Virus record (IMG/VR): IMGVR_UViG_3300049846_003297
Coordinates: 1 to 50,356 of that record
Origin: a virus
Strand: one strand, 5' to 3'
Length of the DNA stretch: 50,356 nt
Under the pieces are notes generated by a model, which saw only the letters and a program-made list of their open reading frames with translations, was not told where the DNA came from and did not search any database. A program made the translations under genes and the position numbers. How positions within the stretch are numbered: the stretch's first letter is position 1; the number at the start of each line of letters is the position of its first letter. Below, piece by piece: positions 7,301 through 15,360 of this stretch.

Positions 7301-7626
7301 GTTGCCAACCTGATAACAAGAATCTTTTTAAGGATGTACAAGCTTTTACGGTAAAATGTGAAGCTTGTGGTCTTTTTGCCAAGATGAATTACTATAGATC
7401 CTGCCAGCAAAGAATTCAGTGGAATCTAGACAATGGCAACACTGAAATTCTTAAGCCCATCATTGATTCCAATAGAACTGCTATCGCTCAAACAGGTAAG
7501 GCTATTGAACCTGTGAATGGCATTCCTCCTTTAGGAGTTCCAAGTCCAAAGGATAGTAACGGCAACGTTAAAATTACTGCGAGGGAGAGAAAAACTCTTC
7601 GTCGTGATCGTAGGAAGGGTAGATAG
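7297..7626 (+). CDS. Hypothetical protein with Cys pair
   Basis: The start is taken at ATG 7297, which overlaps the upstream TGA; an in-frame ATG at 7258 lies inside the upstream gene. The 109 aa product has CEAC in an early segment with two further Cys nearby (possible metal site), a Pro/Gly-rich middle and a strongly basic tail (RERKTLRRDRRKGR) that could bind nucleic acid. There is no signal peptide of its own. The function is unknown. Confidence 0.6.
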   Translation: MSCQPDNKNLFKDVQAFTVKCEACGLFAKMNYYRSCQQRIQWNLDNGNTEILKPIIDSNRTAIAQTGKAIEPVNGIPPLGVPSPKDSNGNVKITARERKTLRRDRRKGR

Positions 7627-7929
7627 TTGAGTGATGATACAAAAAAACCTAGTAAGGTAATTAAGAGGATTTCTCCAAACTATATTCCACTTGAATCTTT
7701 TAAGGCAGAAACACGACCCTTAGATTCTGAAGCTTTAGATCCCAAACTTCTTGTTTTGATGAAGCAATTCCAAAAGCGTGGTATACAAGTAGTTGATATA
7801 GAATTTTCTAAAATTGAAAAACAAGATTATCTACAAGAGGCAGAAGAAGAATCTGAAATCCTAGAATCAAAAGTAGTAGTTAAGCCAGTTACAAGAGCAG
7901 AATTTCTACGACGTTTAAAAAAGGAGTAG
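7627..7929 (+). CDS. Hypothetical protein (TTG start)
   Basis: The 100 aa protein starts at TTG immediately after the upstream stop, with AGGAAGGG about 9 bases before it. It has a basic N-terminus, an acidic segment (EAEEESEILE) and a basic C-terminus. It looks partly disordered and is not recognised. The gene ends 5 bases before the next start. Confidence 0.6.
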   Translation: MSDDTKKPSKVIKRISPNYIPLESFKAETRPLDSEALDPKLLVLMKQFQKRGIQVVDIEFSKIEKQDYLQEAEEESEILESKVVVKPVTRAEFLRRLKKE

Positions 7930-7934
7930 TTGTT

Positions 7935-8459
7935 ATGACAACTAAAACTAAATTGATAGAAACTGAAATGGAACAACTTACCAAATTAGAAAGAAATGTA
8001 TTTGCCTTTTTTCGAGCAACACAAAAAGTTAGCTCGTTAGATATGCTCTATGAGCAATCTAAACAAAAATACCCAGAACTAAGCAAGGAAAGTGGTTTAA
8101 ACCAGCTTTATCTCGAAGCAAGAAAAAAGTATGCTGAAGAGGCACAAGCAGACACTCAAATAGACGAAAATGAAGAGAAGCAAATTAACGCAATGATTAG
8201 GCTGCAGGATAACAGAGTAACCATCTTTGGTCTACAGGTAGATAAAAATAGTTTAAGTTGGTTCTTCGACAGCGAACAAATGGACAACTTCTTTCGACAA
8301 TATAAGAATCAGAATCAAGCTATTGTTGATCTAAAGAAAGAATTCGACGAAGCTTTAAATAATTATTTACTTAATAAAGAAGATTACAAAACAGAACGCG
8401 AAAAGTTCAAACATGTAGTTGATCTGGTTGCTCAGGAATTGGAGCCTCAAGTAGAATAA
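7935..8459 (+). CDS. Hypothetical coiled-coil protein
   Basis: The 174 aa, strongly charged helical protein has AAGGAG upstream. Heptad-like regions occur near residues 1-75 and 115-170, separated by a more compact piece (VTIFGLQVDKNSLSWFFD). It has no membrane segment or catalytic motif. The function is unknown; its position between small accessory genes gives no clear hint. Confidence 0.7.
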   Translation: MTTKTKLIETEMEQLTKLERNVFAFFRATQKVSSLDMLYEQSKQKYPELSKESGLNQLYLEARKKYAEEAQADTQIDENEEKQINAMIRLQDNRVTIFGLQVDKNSLSWFFDSEQMDNFFRQYKNQNQAIVDLKKEFDEALNNYLLNKEDYKTEREKFKHVVDLVAQELEPQVE

Positions 8460-8468
8460 GGCAATCGA

Positions 8469-8528
8469 ATGCAGGAATTGAGGCAAGAATTAATCAAAAA
8501 AGGCGTTATTACAAGAACTAACTCATAA
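8469..8528 (+). CDS. Possible 19-codon leader or remnant ORF
   Basis: ATG 8469 opens a 19-codon frame (MQELRQELIKKGVITRTNS) in the gap before the QueD homologue, with AAGG about 8 bases upstream. It could be a leader peptide, a real micro-gene or the tail of a decayed gene. Nothing beyond the open frame and spacing supports it. Confidence 0.22.
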   Translation: MQELRQELIKKGVITRTNS

Positions 8529-8540
8529 TATGAGAATTGT

Positions 8541-9140
8541 ATGACAATAGGATATGTTACAAGAAAACATAAGTTCGATGCTGCGCATAGAGTAATGTTT
8601 GAAAAAGTAAAGTGTTTTAATATGCATGGTCACGAATATCATTTGGAGTTAACTCTAAGTTATAATGAAATTCACTCAATTGGTTATGCAATTGATTTTA
8701 AGGAGATCCGTAGAGTTGGAATGAGTTTTATAGATAAGCGCTTCGATCATGGAGCTATTTACAATCCAGCTGATATCGATTTTATCGAACCTTGTAGAAA
8801 ACACAATACAAAAATTCATCTCATGAACCTTATGGGCGAAGGTAATTTTTGCAATCCTAGTGCAGAAAATATAGTTAAAGAACTCTTCTTTGCTTTCAGT
8901 AAGTTACTAGACAATCCACAGAACTGCAATCTACTCGTACACTCTGTCAAACTATACGAAACGGTCAATTGCTACGTTACTTGCTACAGAGATACTTTGA
9001 GCGCCCAAGATTGGACTAATTTGGAATCGAGTCAATACGCTCGAGATATAGAACTCTACAAGAAGCAGATGGGAGAGTTTGAATATGATTCAAGAAAAGC
9101 TTCATCCAACTCAATAGAAGTAGATTCAATAGAAAATTAA
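8541..9140 (+). CDS. queD: QueD-like 6-carboxytetrahydropterin synthase (PTPS fold)
   Basis: The 199 aa protein belongs to the 6-pyruvoyltetrahydropterin synthase/QueD family. Zinc-binding His are H16 (FDAAHR), H29 and H31 (HGH); C25, four residues before HGH, matches the catalytic Cys of QueD. AIDFKEI, the RFDH motif, the PSAEN segment and the late Glu (YETVNCYVT) are all in place. QueD makes a precursor of preQ0, used for queuosine in tRNA or for 7-deazaguanine in phage DNA. No QueC, QueE or transglycosylase partner is in this window, so the end use is open. The last 45 residues extend beyond the usual fold. Confidence 0.85.
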   Translation: MTIGYVTRKHKFDAAHRVMFEKVKCFNMHGHEYHLELTLSYNEIHSIGYAIDFKEIRRVGMSFIDKRFDHGAIYNPADIDFIEPCRKHNTKIHLMNLMGEGNFCNPSAENIVKELFFAFSKLLDNPQNCNLLVHSVKLYETVNCYVTCYRDTLSAQDWTNLESSQYARDIELYKKQMGEFEYDSRKASSNSIEVDSIEN

Positions 9141-9160
9141 AAAGATTTGAAGGAAGAACA

Positions 9161-9388
9161 ATGGAAGATACTAAAGAAAAACATGATTTTATTTTAAAAG
9201 CTGTTGAGAGAGCCTCCTTTGAGGAAGAAGAAGGACATTGGTACGCAACGGTCCAAGACTTACCAGGTGTTCTAGCACAAGGGAATACGAAAGAAGAATG
9301 TAGAGTGGAATTGTTTTCTGTCATTGAGGGTTGGATCGAAGTACATCTCAATAGAGGACTTCCAATTCCAACTTATGACATCCCTTAG
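9161..9388 (+). CDS. Orphan HicB-like protein
   Basis: The 75 aa protein matches the HicB/DUF1902 antitoxin-like fold: FEEEEGHWYATVQDLPGV, then a GNTKEE helix and WIEVHLNRGLPIP. AGGAAG precedes the ATG. HicB proteins normally bind the small RNase HicA and contain a DNA-binding tail. Here there is no DNA-binding domain and no HicA-like gene on either side. It may neutralise a host HicA toxin or serve another role; both are inference. Confidence 0.72.
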   Translation: MEDTKEKHDFILKAVERASFEEEEGHWYATVQDLPGVLAQGNTKEECRVELFSVIEGWIEVHLNRGLPIPTYDIP

Positions 9389-9432
9389 ATTTTACGAATT
9401 AAAACCTATCTAAAAATTAGGAGTATATTTTC

Positions 9433-9792
9433 ATGAATATGAATAAAGAAGATACAACAGTAAACGGAATTCTTGTGAAAGATCTTAGTGAAGCTAATCA
9501 AAAAATTTTCGATAAGCTTGTAGTTCTTAAGAAAGAAGCTGATGACGCTGCTGCTTTTTACCAACTTAAATCTGCTGGCTCTATGGAGCTTGAAGACTTA
9601 GCAAAGTCTGAAGAAGATGAAGCTCTTAAAACTAAAATGGAAGCTAAATCTAAAGAACTAGCTCAAGTTGCTCAACAAGCTCTTCAGCATCATAGTACTA
9701 AGCAAGCAGCATTACAAGAATTATCTAATATGATTCTTGAAGAAATTAATCAAATCAAGGCAGCTCGCGAAAGCCAAGCTTCAGTAGGATAA
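9433..9792 (+). CDS. Hypothetical helical protein before a terminator
   Basis: The 119 aa protein is Ala/Glu/Lys/Gln-rich and almost wholly helical, with probable coiled coil. GGAG lies 9 bases upstream of ATG 9433. It is the last gene of its transcription unit and is followed by a strong terminator. It is not recognised. Confidence 0.7.
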   Translation: MNMNKEDTTVNGILVKDLSEANQKIFDKLVVLKKEADDAAAFYQLKSAGSMELEDLAKSEEDEALKTKMEAKSKELAQVAQQALQHHSTKQAALQELSNMILEEINQIKAARESQASVG

Positions 9793-9814
9793 ATATCTCT
9801 TAATTCGGTTAGTT

Positions 9815-9845
9815 AAGACGATCTTTTTCGATCGTCTTTTATTTT
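9815..9845 (+). terminator. Strong intrinsic terminator
   Basis: There is a nine-pair perfect stem, AAGACGATC (9815-9823) with GATCGTCTT (9830-9838), loop TTTTTC and a T-rich tail to 9845. It separates the small-gene block from the structural genes that begin at 9921. Confidence 0.92.
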
Positions 9846-9920
9846 GGCTGAGATATTGATTTAAACTGTAAAGATGTAGGAGTTTGTTTTGAAAGTAACA
9901 ACTTCAAGCAAAGGATCTTT
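9846..9920 (+). promoter_or_regulatory. Intergenic region with TATTGATT motif
   Basis: TATTGATTTAAACTGTAAAG begins at 9854, directly after the terminator, which fits a promoter-linked role. AAAGGA lies just before the ATG at 9921. No standard -35/-10 pair is convincing. Confidence 0.35.
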
Positions 9921-11228
9921 ATGGTTGTCTACATCAAAAAGAATAAAGCTTCCCCAACCAACAATTGTATTCGTATGGATATACCACCTGTTGAGTTGAG
10001 AACAGGTCCAGAATGTGAAAGAGAATTGAGCGGCAATCAACCTCCTCCTGATGGATATGTAGATGGCTACGATGGATATAAATCTATTTTCATAGGCGAA
10101 GATCCTACCAAACCAGTTGCTCCTCCTGCAAAGCCTCCTTTTAAGAGTAGTGACTCTTGTGGTTATCATAGGGTTATCCCTACAGATCTATTCAAGGGAA
10201 CTACAGATGGTTCTTGTGCATCGCCTTATTCTCGTGGTGTATTAGGTGGTGGAGGTGGTGTAAATCAAGTTATACGAGATCGTGAAGAACAACTCTTAAA
10301 AACTACAGGTAAACCTGTAGTGCTTCTAAGACGTCAATTCACTGGTCCCCATTGTCCTTGCTATAGCCACAATAGAGGAAGATCTCGAGCAACCTGTCAA
10401 GTATGTTTTGGTACAGGCTTTACGCCTGGATATATACCATTTGTTTACGAAAAAGATCCACTAGGTAGAATTTATGTTAGGTTTGAGCCTTATGCTGAGG
10501 ATACTCCTATTAAAGAAATAGGCACACAACAAGAAGTGACTATTTCGGCATGGACGCTTGCTTATCCTATTGTCAGAAAGCGCGACGTTCTGATTGTTTT
10601 TAATGAGGATGGATCGGAAGAATATAGATACGAAATTAAAACAGTAACTCGAAACGACTTATTCAATGGTGTACAAGGTGCTCAAAAGTTTACAGTTCGT
10701 AGAATAGATCCAACTCAAGTAATCTATGATCTAGATCCCTTTAAAGTTCCGGACCTACAAGATATCAACATAGATCTTTCTACCATAGAAGCTGATGTAG
10801 GCACAATACAAGCAGATCTTGTAAATCAAGGATTATCAGGCATTGACGATGGATCATTTGCTAATATTTATGTAGAGGGTATTTACGGAGACGGAGCCTT
10901 TTCATATTTATTCACAGAAGGATATAAGTATGGATATGAAACCAATTTTCGAAGAGTACTAGAATTTAAAATACCTATTGAAATTCCAGACTTCAATATC
11001 GATGGAGAACTTTTAGTTACCGATGGCTACGGTCCTGTATTCAAAGATAGTAATGGTAAAATTATACGGTTTTCAACTCCACAACAATCAGAGGATAATA
11101 TAGGGATTAATCCCTTAGAAGTTATTGCTGCTGAGAAGAAAAAACAATTTCTTCAAGGATGGCAAAGTGGAGCAAGAGATGGTATACGCGATGGTGAGAT
11201 AGAATTACGAGCAAGAGGATATCAATAA
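9921..11228 (+). CDS. Probable virion protein with DnaJ-like Cys motif
   Basis: The 435 aa protein is not recognised by family. Around residues 143-165 it has CPC, then about 12 residues later CQVCFGTGFTPGY, close to the CxxCxGxG zinc module of DnaJ, so a metal site is likely. The N-terminal 100 residues are Pro/Gly-rich with DGY repeats; the C-terminal half is beta-rich with another DGYGPVF, ending in a helix with repeated Gly (GWQSGARDGIRDGE). It starts a transcription unit with a GGDEF gene and a fibre gene. A neck or baseplate-attached role is an inference from position. Confidence 0.65.
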   Translation: MVVYIKKNKASPTNNCIRMDIPPVELRTGPECERELSGNQPPPDGYVDGYDGYKSIFIGEDPTKPVAPPAKPPFKSSDSCGYHRVIPTDLFKGTTDGSCASPYSRGVLGGGGGVNQVIRDREEQLLKTTGKPVVLLRRQFTGPHCPCYSHNRGRSRATCQVCFGTGFTPGYIPFVYEKDPLGRIYVRFEPYAEDTPIKEIGTQQEVTISAWTLAYPIVRKRDVLIVFNEDGSEEYRYEIKTVTRNDLFNGVQGAQKFTVRRIDPTQVIYDLDPFKVPDLQDINIDLSTIEADVGTIQADLVNQGLSGIDDGSFANIYVEGIYGDGAFSYLFTEGYKYGYETNFRRVLEFKIPIEIPDFNIDGELLVTDGYGPVFKDSNGKIIRFSTPQQSEDNIGINPLEVIAAEKKKQFLQGWQSGARDGIRDGEIELRARGYQ

Positions 11229-11229
11229 A

Positions 11230-11931
11230 ATGGGGAAAAACTACGAAGTTCCACAACTTCCTTTAGAGCTTAAAAAGCCTACTACTGAACGAGAAAGAGC
11301 TTATCTTGATTATATTAAAAACTTAATTCGGCAAGTTGAACAAGATTTCCTGACAGGATTCCTACACAAAGAAGAATATTCTCGTCGCAAGAGTGATTTT
11401 GGTCCAGGAGTCCATATATTCATTGATGGAGATGGTCTCAAAAAGATCAACGATAGTTTAGGTCACGCTGCTGGAACAGCAGCTATCCTAGGAATTACAA
11501 ACGGAATCAAGCAAGCATTGAGAGGATCCGATAAGGTGACTATATCACGTCCAGGTGGTGATGAATTTGTAGTGTTTGTAGAAGGAGCTTCCCTATCTAC
11601 TGGAGTACAGATAGCAAAGCGTATTCTTGCAAAAATTCAAGAACAATCTATTGCTTCATTTTACGAAGAAAATGATGATGTAGTAAAGCAAAAACTAAAA
11701 GATTGGCCTTTAAGTGCTTCTGTAGGAGTTGGGAAAACCGAGCAGGAAGCTGATAAGGCAATGTACAAAGCAAAGCAAAAGGGTCGAGGTCGAGTAGAAT
11801 TCTTTACTTCAGACGATCAAGAGCCAAACGGTCAGCCCAAGGCAGCAAAACTCAATAAATTAATACGCCAAGCCAATAAAGCTGGAAATAAAAAGCTAAG
11901 CTCCAAGTTGCGTAAATTACTCAAGGAGTAG
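11230..11931 (+). CDS. GGDEF-domain protein, predicted diguanylate cyclase
   Basis: The 233 aa protein has a complete GGDEF domain: DFLTG near residue 38, FIDGDGLKKINDSLGH near 63-78, and RPGGDEF with the catalytic GGDEF at 109-113. SASVGVG and ADKAMYKAKQKGRG follow as in known cyclases. The predicted reaction is 2 GTP to cyclic di-GMP. An RGSD sequence lies upstream, but the gap to GGDEF is two residues longer than in the usual inhibitory I-site. There is no sensor or membrane domain; the N-terminus is a short helix and the C-terminus a basic helix. It starts 1 base after the upstream stop and ends 2 bases before a fibre gene. It may alter host c-di-GMP or use the fold structurally. Confidence 0.88.
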   Translation: MGKNYEVPQLPLELKKPTTERERAYLDYIKNLIRQVEQDFLTGFLHKEEYSRRKSDFGPGVHIFIDGDGLKKINDSLGHAAGTAAILGITNGIKQALRGSDKVTISRPGGDEFVVFVEGASLSTGVQIAKRILAKIQEQSIASFYEENDDVVKQKLKDWPLSASVGVGKTEQEADKAMYKAKQKGRGRVEFFTSDDQEPNGQPKAAKLNKLIRQANKAGNKKLSSKLRKLLKE

Positions 11932-11933
11932 AA

Positions 11934-13847
11934 ATGACAGATCTAGAAATTCGCTATCCTTCTCAACAAGACATTCTTCCTTTCACAACCACAGTCACTG
12001 TAACTGTTGGTGATAACATAAATGCATTGAGAGAATCTATTCTTAATATGCAACGTGTACTAGGATTGGATGTAAATATAGGATTATTTACTCCTAATCC
12101 TCAACAAGCAACTGTAGCAGATCGTTTGACACGAATAGAACGAGGAATTGCTGAACGCAATTTGGTGTTTCGAGAGATTAATGTTTCAGATGCCCTACAA
12201 GTTCTTCTCAATAAAAACAACAAAGCCTTTGTAAATATTGGACTTGGATCTCCAACCGAAGTTGTTCCTGTAACAATTAAGGGACCTCTTACAATCTTAT
12301 CTCCAATGATCGCAGAACCAAGAACCTTAATACAAACACCAGTAACAATTGACGTCTCTACCTTCAACAATCAAGCATCTGCAAATTCCCTAATCAAAGG
12401 TAAAGCTAATTCACTTCAACCTCTTCTACGCATTCATGATACAAGCGACGGCTACGAAACTACTGCCGTACATATCATTGGTAATTTAAAAGTAGAAGGT
12501 ATCTTAGAGGCTGAATATAGCATTGATCATAATAAATTAACAAATATAGATACTGTACCTACAGAAGCAACTCGCGGAACAGTCAAGCATGTCACACAAG
12601 GAAACTGGCACTCTCATCGTAAGGGTCGCTATGATTCTGACAAAAAAACTTGGATCGTCGATTCATCAACCTCCACCGGAGATTTCGGTGTGTTAGATCA
12701 TAACGATCTTCAAGGATGGGGGACACTCCCCACACACGACAATAGCTTCATCCCCTCATCTGAAATCCAGTATCATGTTACTGGAGGCGACTTACATTCT
12801 CACAGCAAAGGTGATGGCGCTCAAATCAATCATAATGATCTCAAAAATATATCTCCTAAGTTCTCTAACCATGTTACAGGAGGCGACTCGCACAAACATA
12901 CTAGTTCTGGAGATGGAGGTCAGATATCACATACCGATCTTGCTGATATTTCTACAACAGGCACAAACGCTCTCCATGTTACGGGTGGCGACTCACATGC
13001 TCATGCGTTGGATTCGGATGGTAATCCAATTGGGAACGGTGGTCAAATCGATCATAATCATCTCCTCAATATTGATCCAGCTTCGTCCAATCATGTAACT
13101 GGTGGAAATTTGCACACTCATAGCCCAGATGGAGATGGAGCTCCTATAGATCATGCCAATTTGTTGAATGTAGGAAGTTTAACACACGAAGAAATTGAAA
13201 ATAAAATTAATACATTTCGTGCAATTAAGACAGGTACTGCTTCTTTTACGCCTTCAACTTACAATGAAATTACAATTCAGCATGGACTTGGTACAGATCA
13301 ATTTTCTGTATTCTGGAGCATACTAGGAGTTAATTATGCACCACCTTCTAGTGCTACTGATCTTGGTGTCATTTATGTTGCTGATCGTGACAGTACTTCC
13401 TTCAAATTAAAGAGAATTGGTGGATCTATTCCTGGACCAGCTGTAAAAGCACAAATGATTACAAATTATGGAAGCGCCAATAAAAACATCCAATGGATTG
13501 CTAAAAATCCAGGAACAGCTGGAAATCTTATTTCTATCGAATATGAACCAGAAGCTGCTGGCGATCCTATTCTGGGTGGAAATGATATTTTTGTAGAAGC
13601 AACTTCAACGCCTCCTACTTTTACAGTTCACTACGATGAGACAGCCTCTGTAACAGCAACCGCCATCAGAGCTGCAGTATTATCAGATCCAGTTGCAACA
13701 ATATTTGTAACAGCAGATTTAGTAGGAGATGGTTTAGGAACCTTCTCATCATCTGATGGTTACGGTCCTGCATTTCTGACTGGTGGTTTAGATAACTCTG
13801 GATTCCAACAATTGGAAATAATGTGGACTACAATAGCGAATGTCTAA
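11934..13847 (+). CDS. Fibre-like structural protein with His-rich repeats
   Basis: The 637 aa protein has AAGGAG upstream. Its N-terminus (about residues 25-50) has IN-x-LRESILNMQRVLG, a virion-docking pattern shared with the S74 fibre at 1304. Residues about 219-412 contain five repeats built on HVTGG(D/N)xHxH...(I/L)xHxxL, which may bind metal ions as the HxH motifs of other phage fibres do. The C-terminal third has a beta domain with PGTAGNLISIEY and DGYGPAFLTGG. No S74 domain is present. A homing-endonuclease-like gene overlaps its last 8 bases. Confidence 0.75.
   Translation: MTDLEIRYPSQQDILPFTTTVTVTVGDNINALRESILNMQRVLGLDVNIGLFTPNPQQATVADRLTRIERGIAERNLVFREINVSDALQVLLNKNNKAFVNIGLGSPTEVVPVTIKGPLTILSPMIAEPRTLIQTPVTIDVSTFNNQASANSLIKGKANSLQPLLRIHDTSDGYETTAVHIIGNLKVEGILEAEYSIDHNKLTNIDTVPTEATRGTVKHVTQGNWHSHRKGRYDSDKKTWIVDSSTSTGDFGVLDHNDLQGWGTLPTHDNSFIPSSEIQYHVTGGDLHSHSKGDGAQINHNDLKNISPKFSNHVTGGDSHKHTSSGDGGQISHTDLADISTTGTNALHVTGGDSHAHALDSDGNPIGNGGQIDHNHLLNIDPASSNHVTGGNLHTHSPDGDGAPIDHANLLNVGSLTHEEIENKINTFRAIKTGTASFTPSTYNEITIQHGLGTDQFSVFWSILGVNYAPPSSATDLGVIYVADRDSTSFKLKRIGGSIPGPAVKAQMITNYGSANKNIQWIAKNPGTAGNLISIEYEPEAAGDPILGGNDIFVEATSTPPTFTVHYDETASVTATAIRAAVLSDPVATIFVTADLVGDGLGTFSSSDGYGPAFLTGGLDNSGFQQLEIMWTTIANV
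12588..13170 (+). repeat. Five His-rich tandem repeats in the fibre gene
   Basis: The repeats begin with His codons at 12588, 12774, 12870, 12975 and 13092. Each encodes HVTxG(N/D)xHxH, a Gly/Asp-rich loop, then a conserved H(N/T/A)xL segment. The first copy carries a longer insert. The copies are diverged at DNA level, so this is an old protein repeat. Confidence 0.85.
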
Positions 13848-15357
13848 TATAGAAATAGGTGACAGATTTCATTACTGGGAAGTTGTTGAGAGATCTCCTA
13901 GCAATCAATTCATTTGTCTTTGTACTGCCTGCAATTCTACTCGCAAGATGGTTAAGAAGCAATGGCTCGTAGAGGGACGATCTAAGAGTTGTGGATGTAT
14001 ACGTAAAAATAAAAGAACTACCAATGTGGCGCATTCTAATATAGAACTTCAAGTTGGGCAACAATACAATTCTTGGCAAATCATAGCTTTTACTGCCAAA
14101 GGAGCTCCAATTTGTAGATGTTTGATGTGTAACGACACTATCAAGACACTGAAGAAAAATGTACTTATTCATGGTAGATCTAGGAGTTGTGGTTGTCAGA
14201 AAAATGCTCAAAAAAATCTTTTGCAAGCAGGAGATAGTTTTGGAAACTGGAGAGTCGTAGAAAATACCTCTCAACGCAATATTTTATGTAAATGTATTTG
14301 TGGCAATCAAAGAGAAGTGAGTTATGTAGATCTTTTACATGGCAAAAGTCGATCATGCGGTTGTAGTTCTCAGCTTTTAGCAACTGAAACTAACTTTGAA
14401 AGATATGGTCATTCTCATCCTCATCAATCTGCATTGATTAAAGATAAAAAGCAGCAAAGTATGCTTTTAAAGTATGGAGTTCATCATAGTTTTGAACTTA
14501 TTGATCCAACAAAGCCCAGTAAGGCTGAGCTCGAAATACTAGAGTGGGTGCAACAATTTTATCCACAAGCCTCTAAGTTCAAGAGAGGTGGTCGCGAATT
14601 AGATATTCTTGTTCCTGAGCTTAACTTAGGAATTGAATACAACGGTCTTTTTTGGCATAATGAACATAAGGTTAGCAAAAACTATCATTTAGAAAAAACT
14701 AAACATTTTGCTGCGCTAGGTATTAGAGTAATTCATATTTTTGAGCATGAATGGTTAAGAAGACAAAGCCAAGTTAAATCATTTCTTCGATCAGCACTTC
14801 AAAAAAACGAATATAAAATAGGTGCTAGAGAATGTGATTTTGTTTTTTCTAATGACAAAATAGAAATACAGAAAGCTCAAGATCTTTTAGAGTTGACTCA
14901 TATTCAAGGTAAAGCAACTAACCCCCTATATGTAGTTAATATTTATCATAAAAATGAACTCATTGGAGTAGCAACTTTTGGTAAGCATCATAGAAATAGT
15001 AAGGACTGGATACTTTCTAGGTTCGCTACACGAGCTAACTATACTATACAGGGAGCCTTAGCTAAGATTTCTAGGTTAGCATGTGAAAAATTACAAGAGA
15101 AAATCATTTCGTGGGCTGATTATAGACTTAGTACTGGAAATGGCTATCTTAAGGCAGGATGGAAATTAAAGGAATTACTACCTCCAGATTATTTTTATCA
15201 TAAGCAACTCCAGGTATTTAGTAAACAAAGTAGACAAAAGAAGAAAGTTAAAACACCTTCTAGTATGACTGAGCACCAACATGCTCTTCTCGATGGATTA
15301 TCGAGAATATATGATTGTGGTAAGATTAGATTTGAATTCACACCAATAAGGAATTGA
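13840..15357 (+). CDS. Homing-endonuclease-like protein: three Cys-repeat modules, Vsr-like nuclease and C-terminal domain
   Basis: The 505 aa protein starts 8 bases inside the end of the fibre gene. Three modules with WEVVE/WQIIA/WRVVE and SCGC ends cover about residues 5-48, 66-112 and 125-173. FERYGHSHPHQS and LLKYGVHHSF follow, the usual linker of this phage nuclease family. The nuclease core shows D255, E266-Y-N268 and H273 (RELDILVP, GIEYNGLFWHNE), a Vsr/PD-(D/E)XK-like site. A further domain of about 190 aa (residues 315-505) is absent from the paralogue at 96-1292; it resembles the C-terminal part common in phage mobile endonucleases. It is likely a free-standing mobile gene. The cleavage site is not visible. 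Confidence 0.78.
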   Translation: MSNIEIGDRFHYWEVVERSPSNQFICLCTACNSTRKMVKKQWLVEGRSKSCGCIRKNKRTTNVAHSNIELQVGQQYNSWQIIAFTAKGAPICRCLMCNDTIKTLKKNVLIHGRSRSCGCQKNAQKNLLQAGDSFGNWRVVENTSQRNILCKCICGNQREVSYVDLLHGKSRSCGCSSQLLATETNFERYGHSHPHQSALIKDKKQQSMLLKYGVHHSFELIDPTKPSKAELEILEWVQQFYPQASKFKRGGRELDILVPELNLGIEYNGLFWHNEHKVSKNYHLEKTKHFAALGIRVIHIFEHEWLRRQSQVKSFLRSALQKNEYKIGARECDFVFSNDKIEIQKAQDLLELTHIQGKATNPLYVVNIYHKNELIGVATFGKHHRNSKDWILSRFATRANYTIQGALAKISRLACEKLQEKIISWADYRLSTGNGYLKAGWKLKELLPPDYFYHKQLQVFSKQSRQKKKVKTPSSMTEHQHALLDGLSRIYDCGKIRFEFTPIRN

Positions 15358-15360
15358 AAC

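Noticed and set aside
9161-9388. Complete HicAB toxin-antitoxin system
   Set aside because: No HicA-like frame is present next to the HicB-like gene on either strand.
12775-13098. Second + strand frame inside the His-repeat fibre gene
   Set aside because: It is an out-of-frame shadow caused by the repeats. Its translation is low-complexity and has no start signal.
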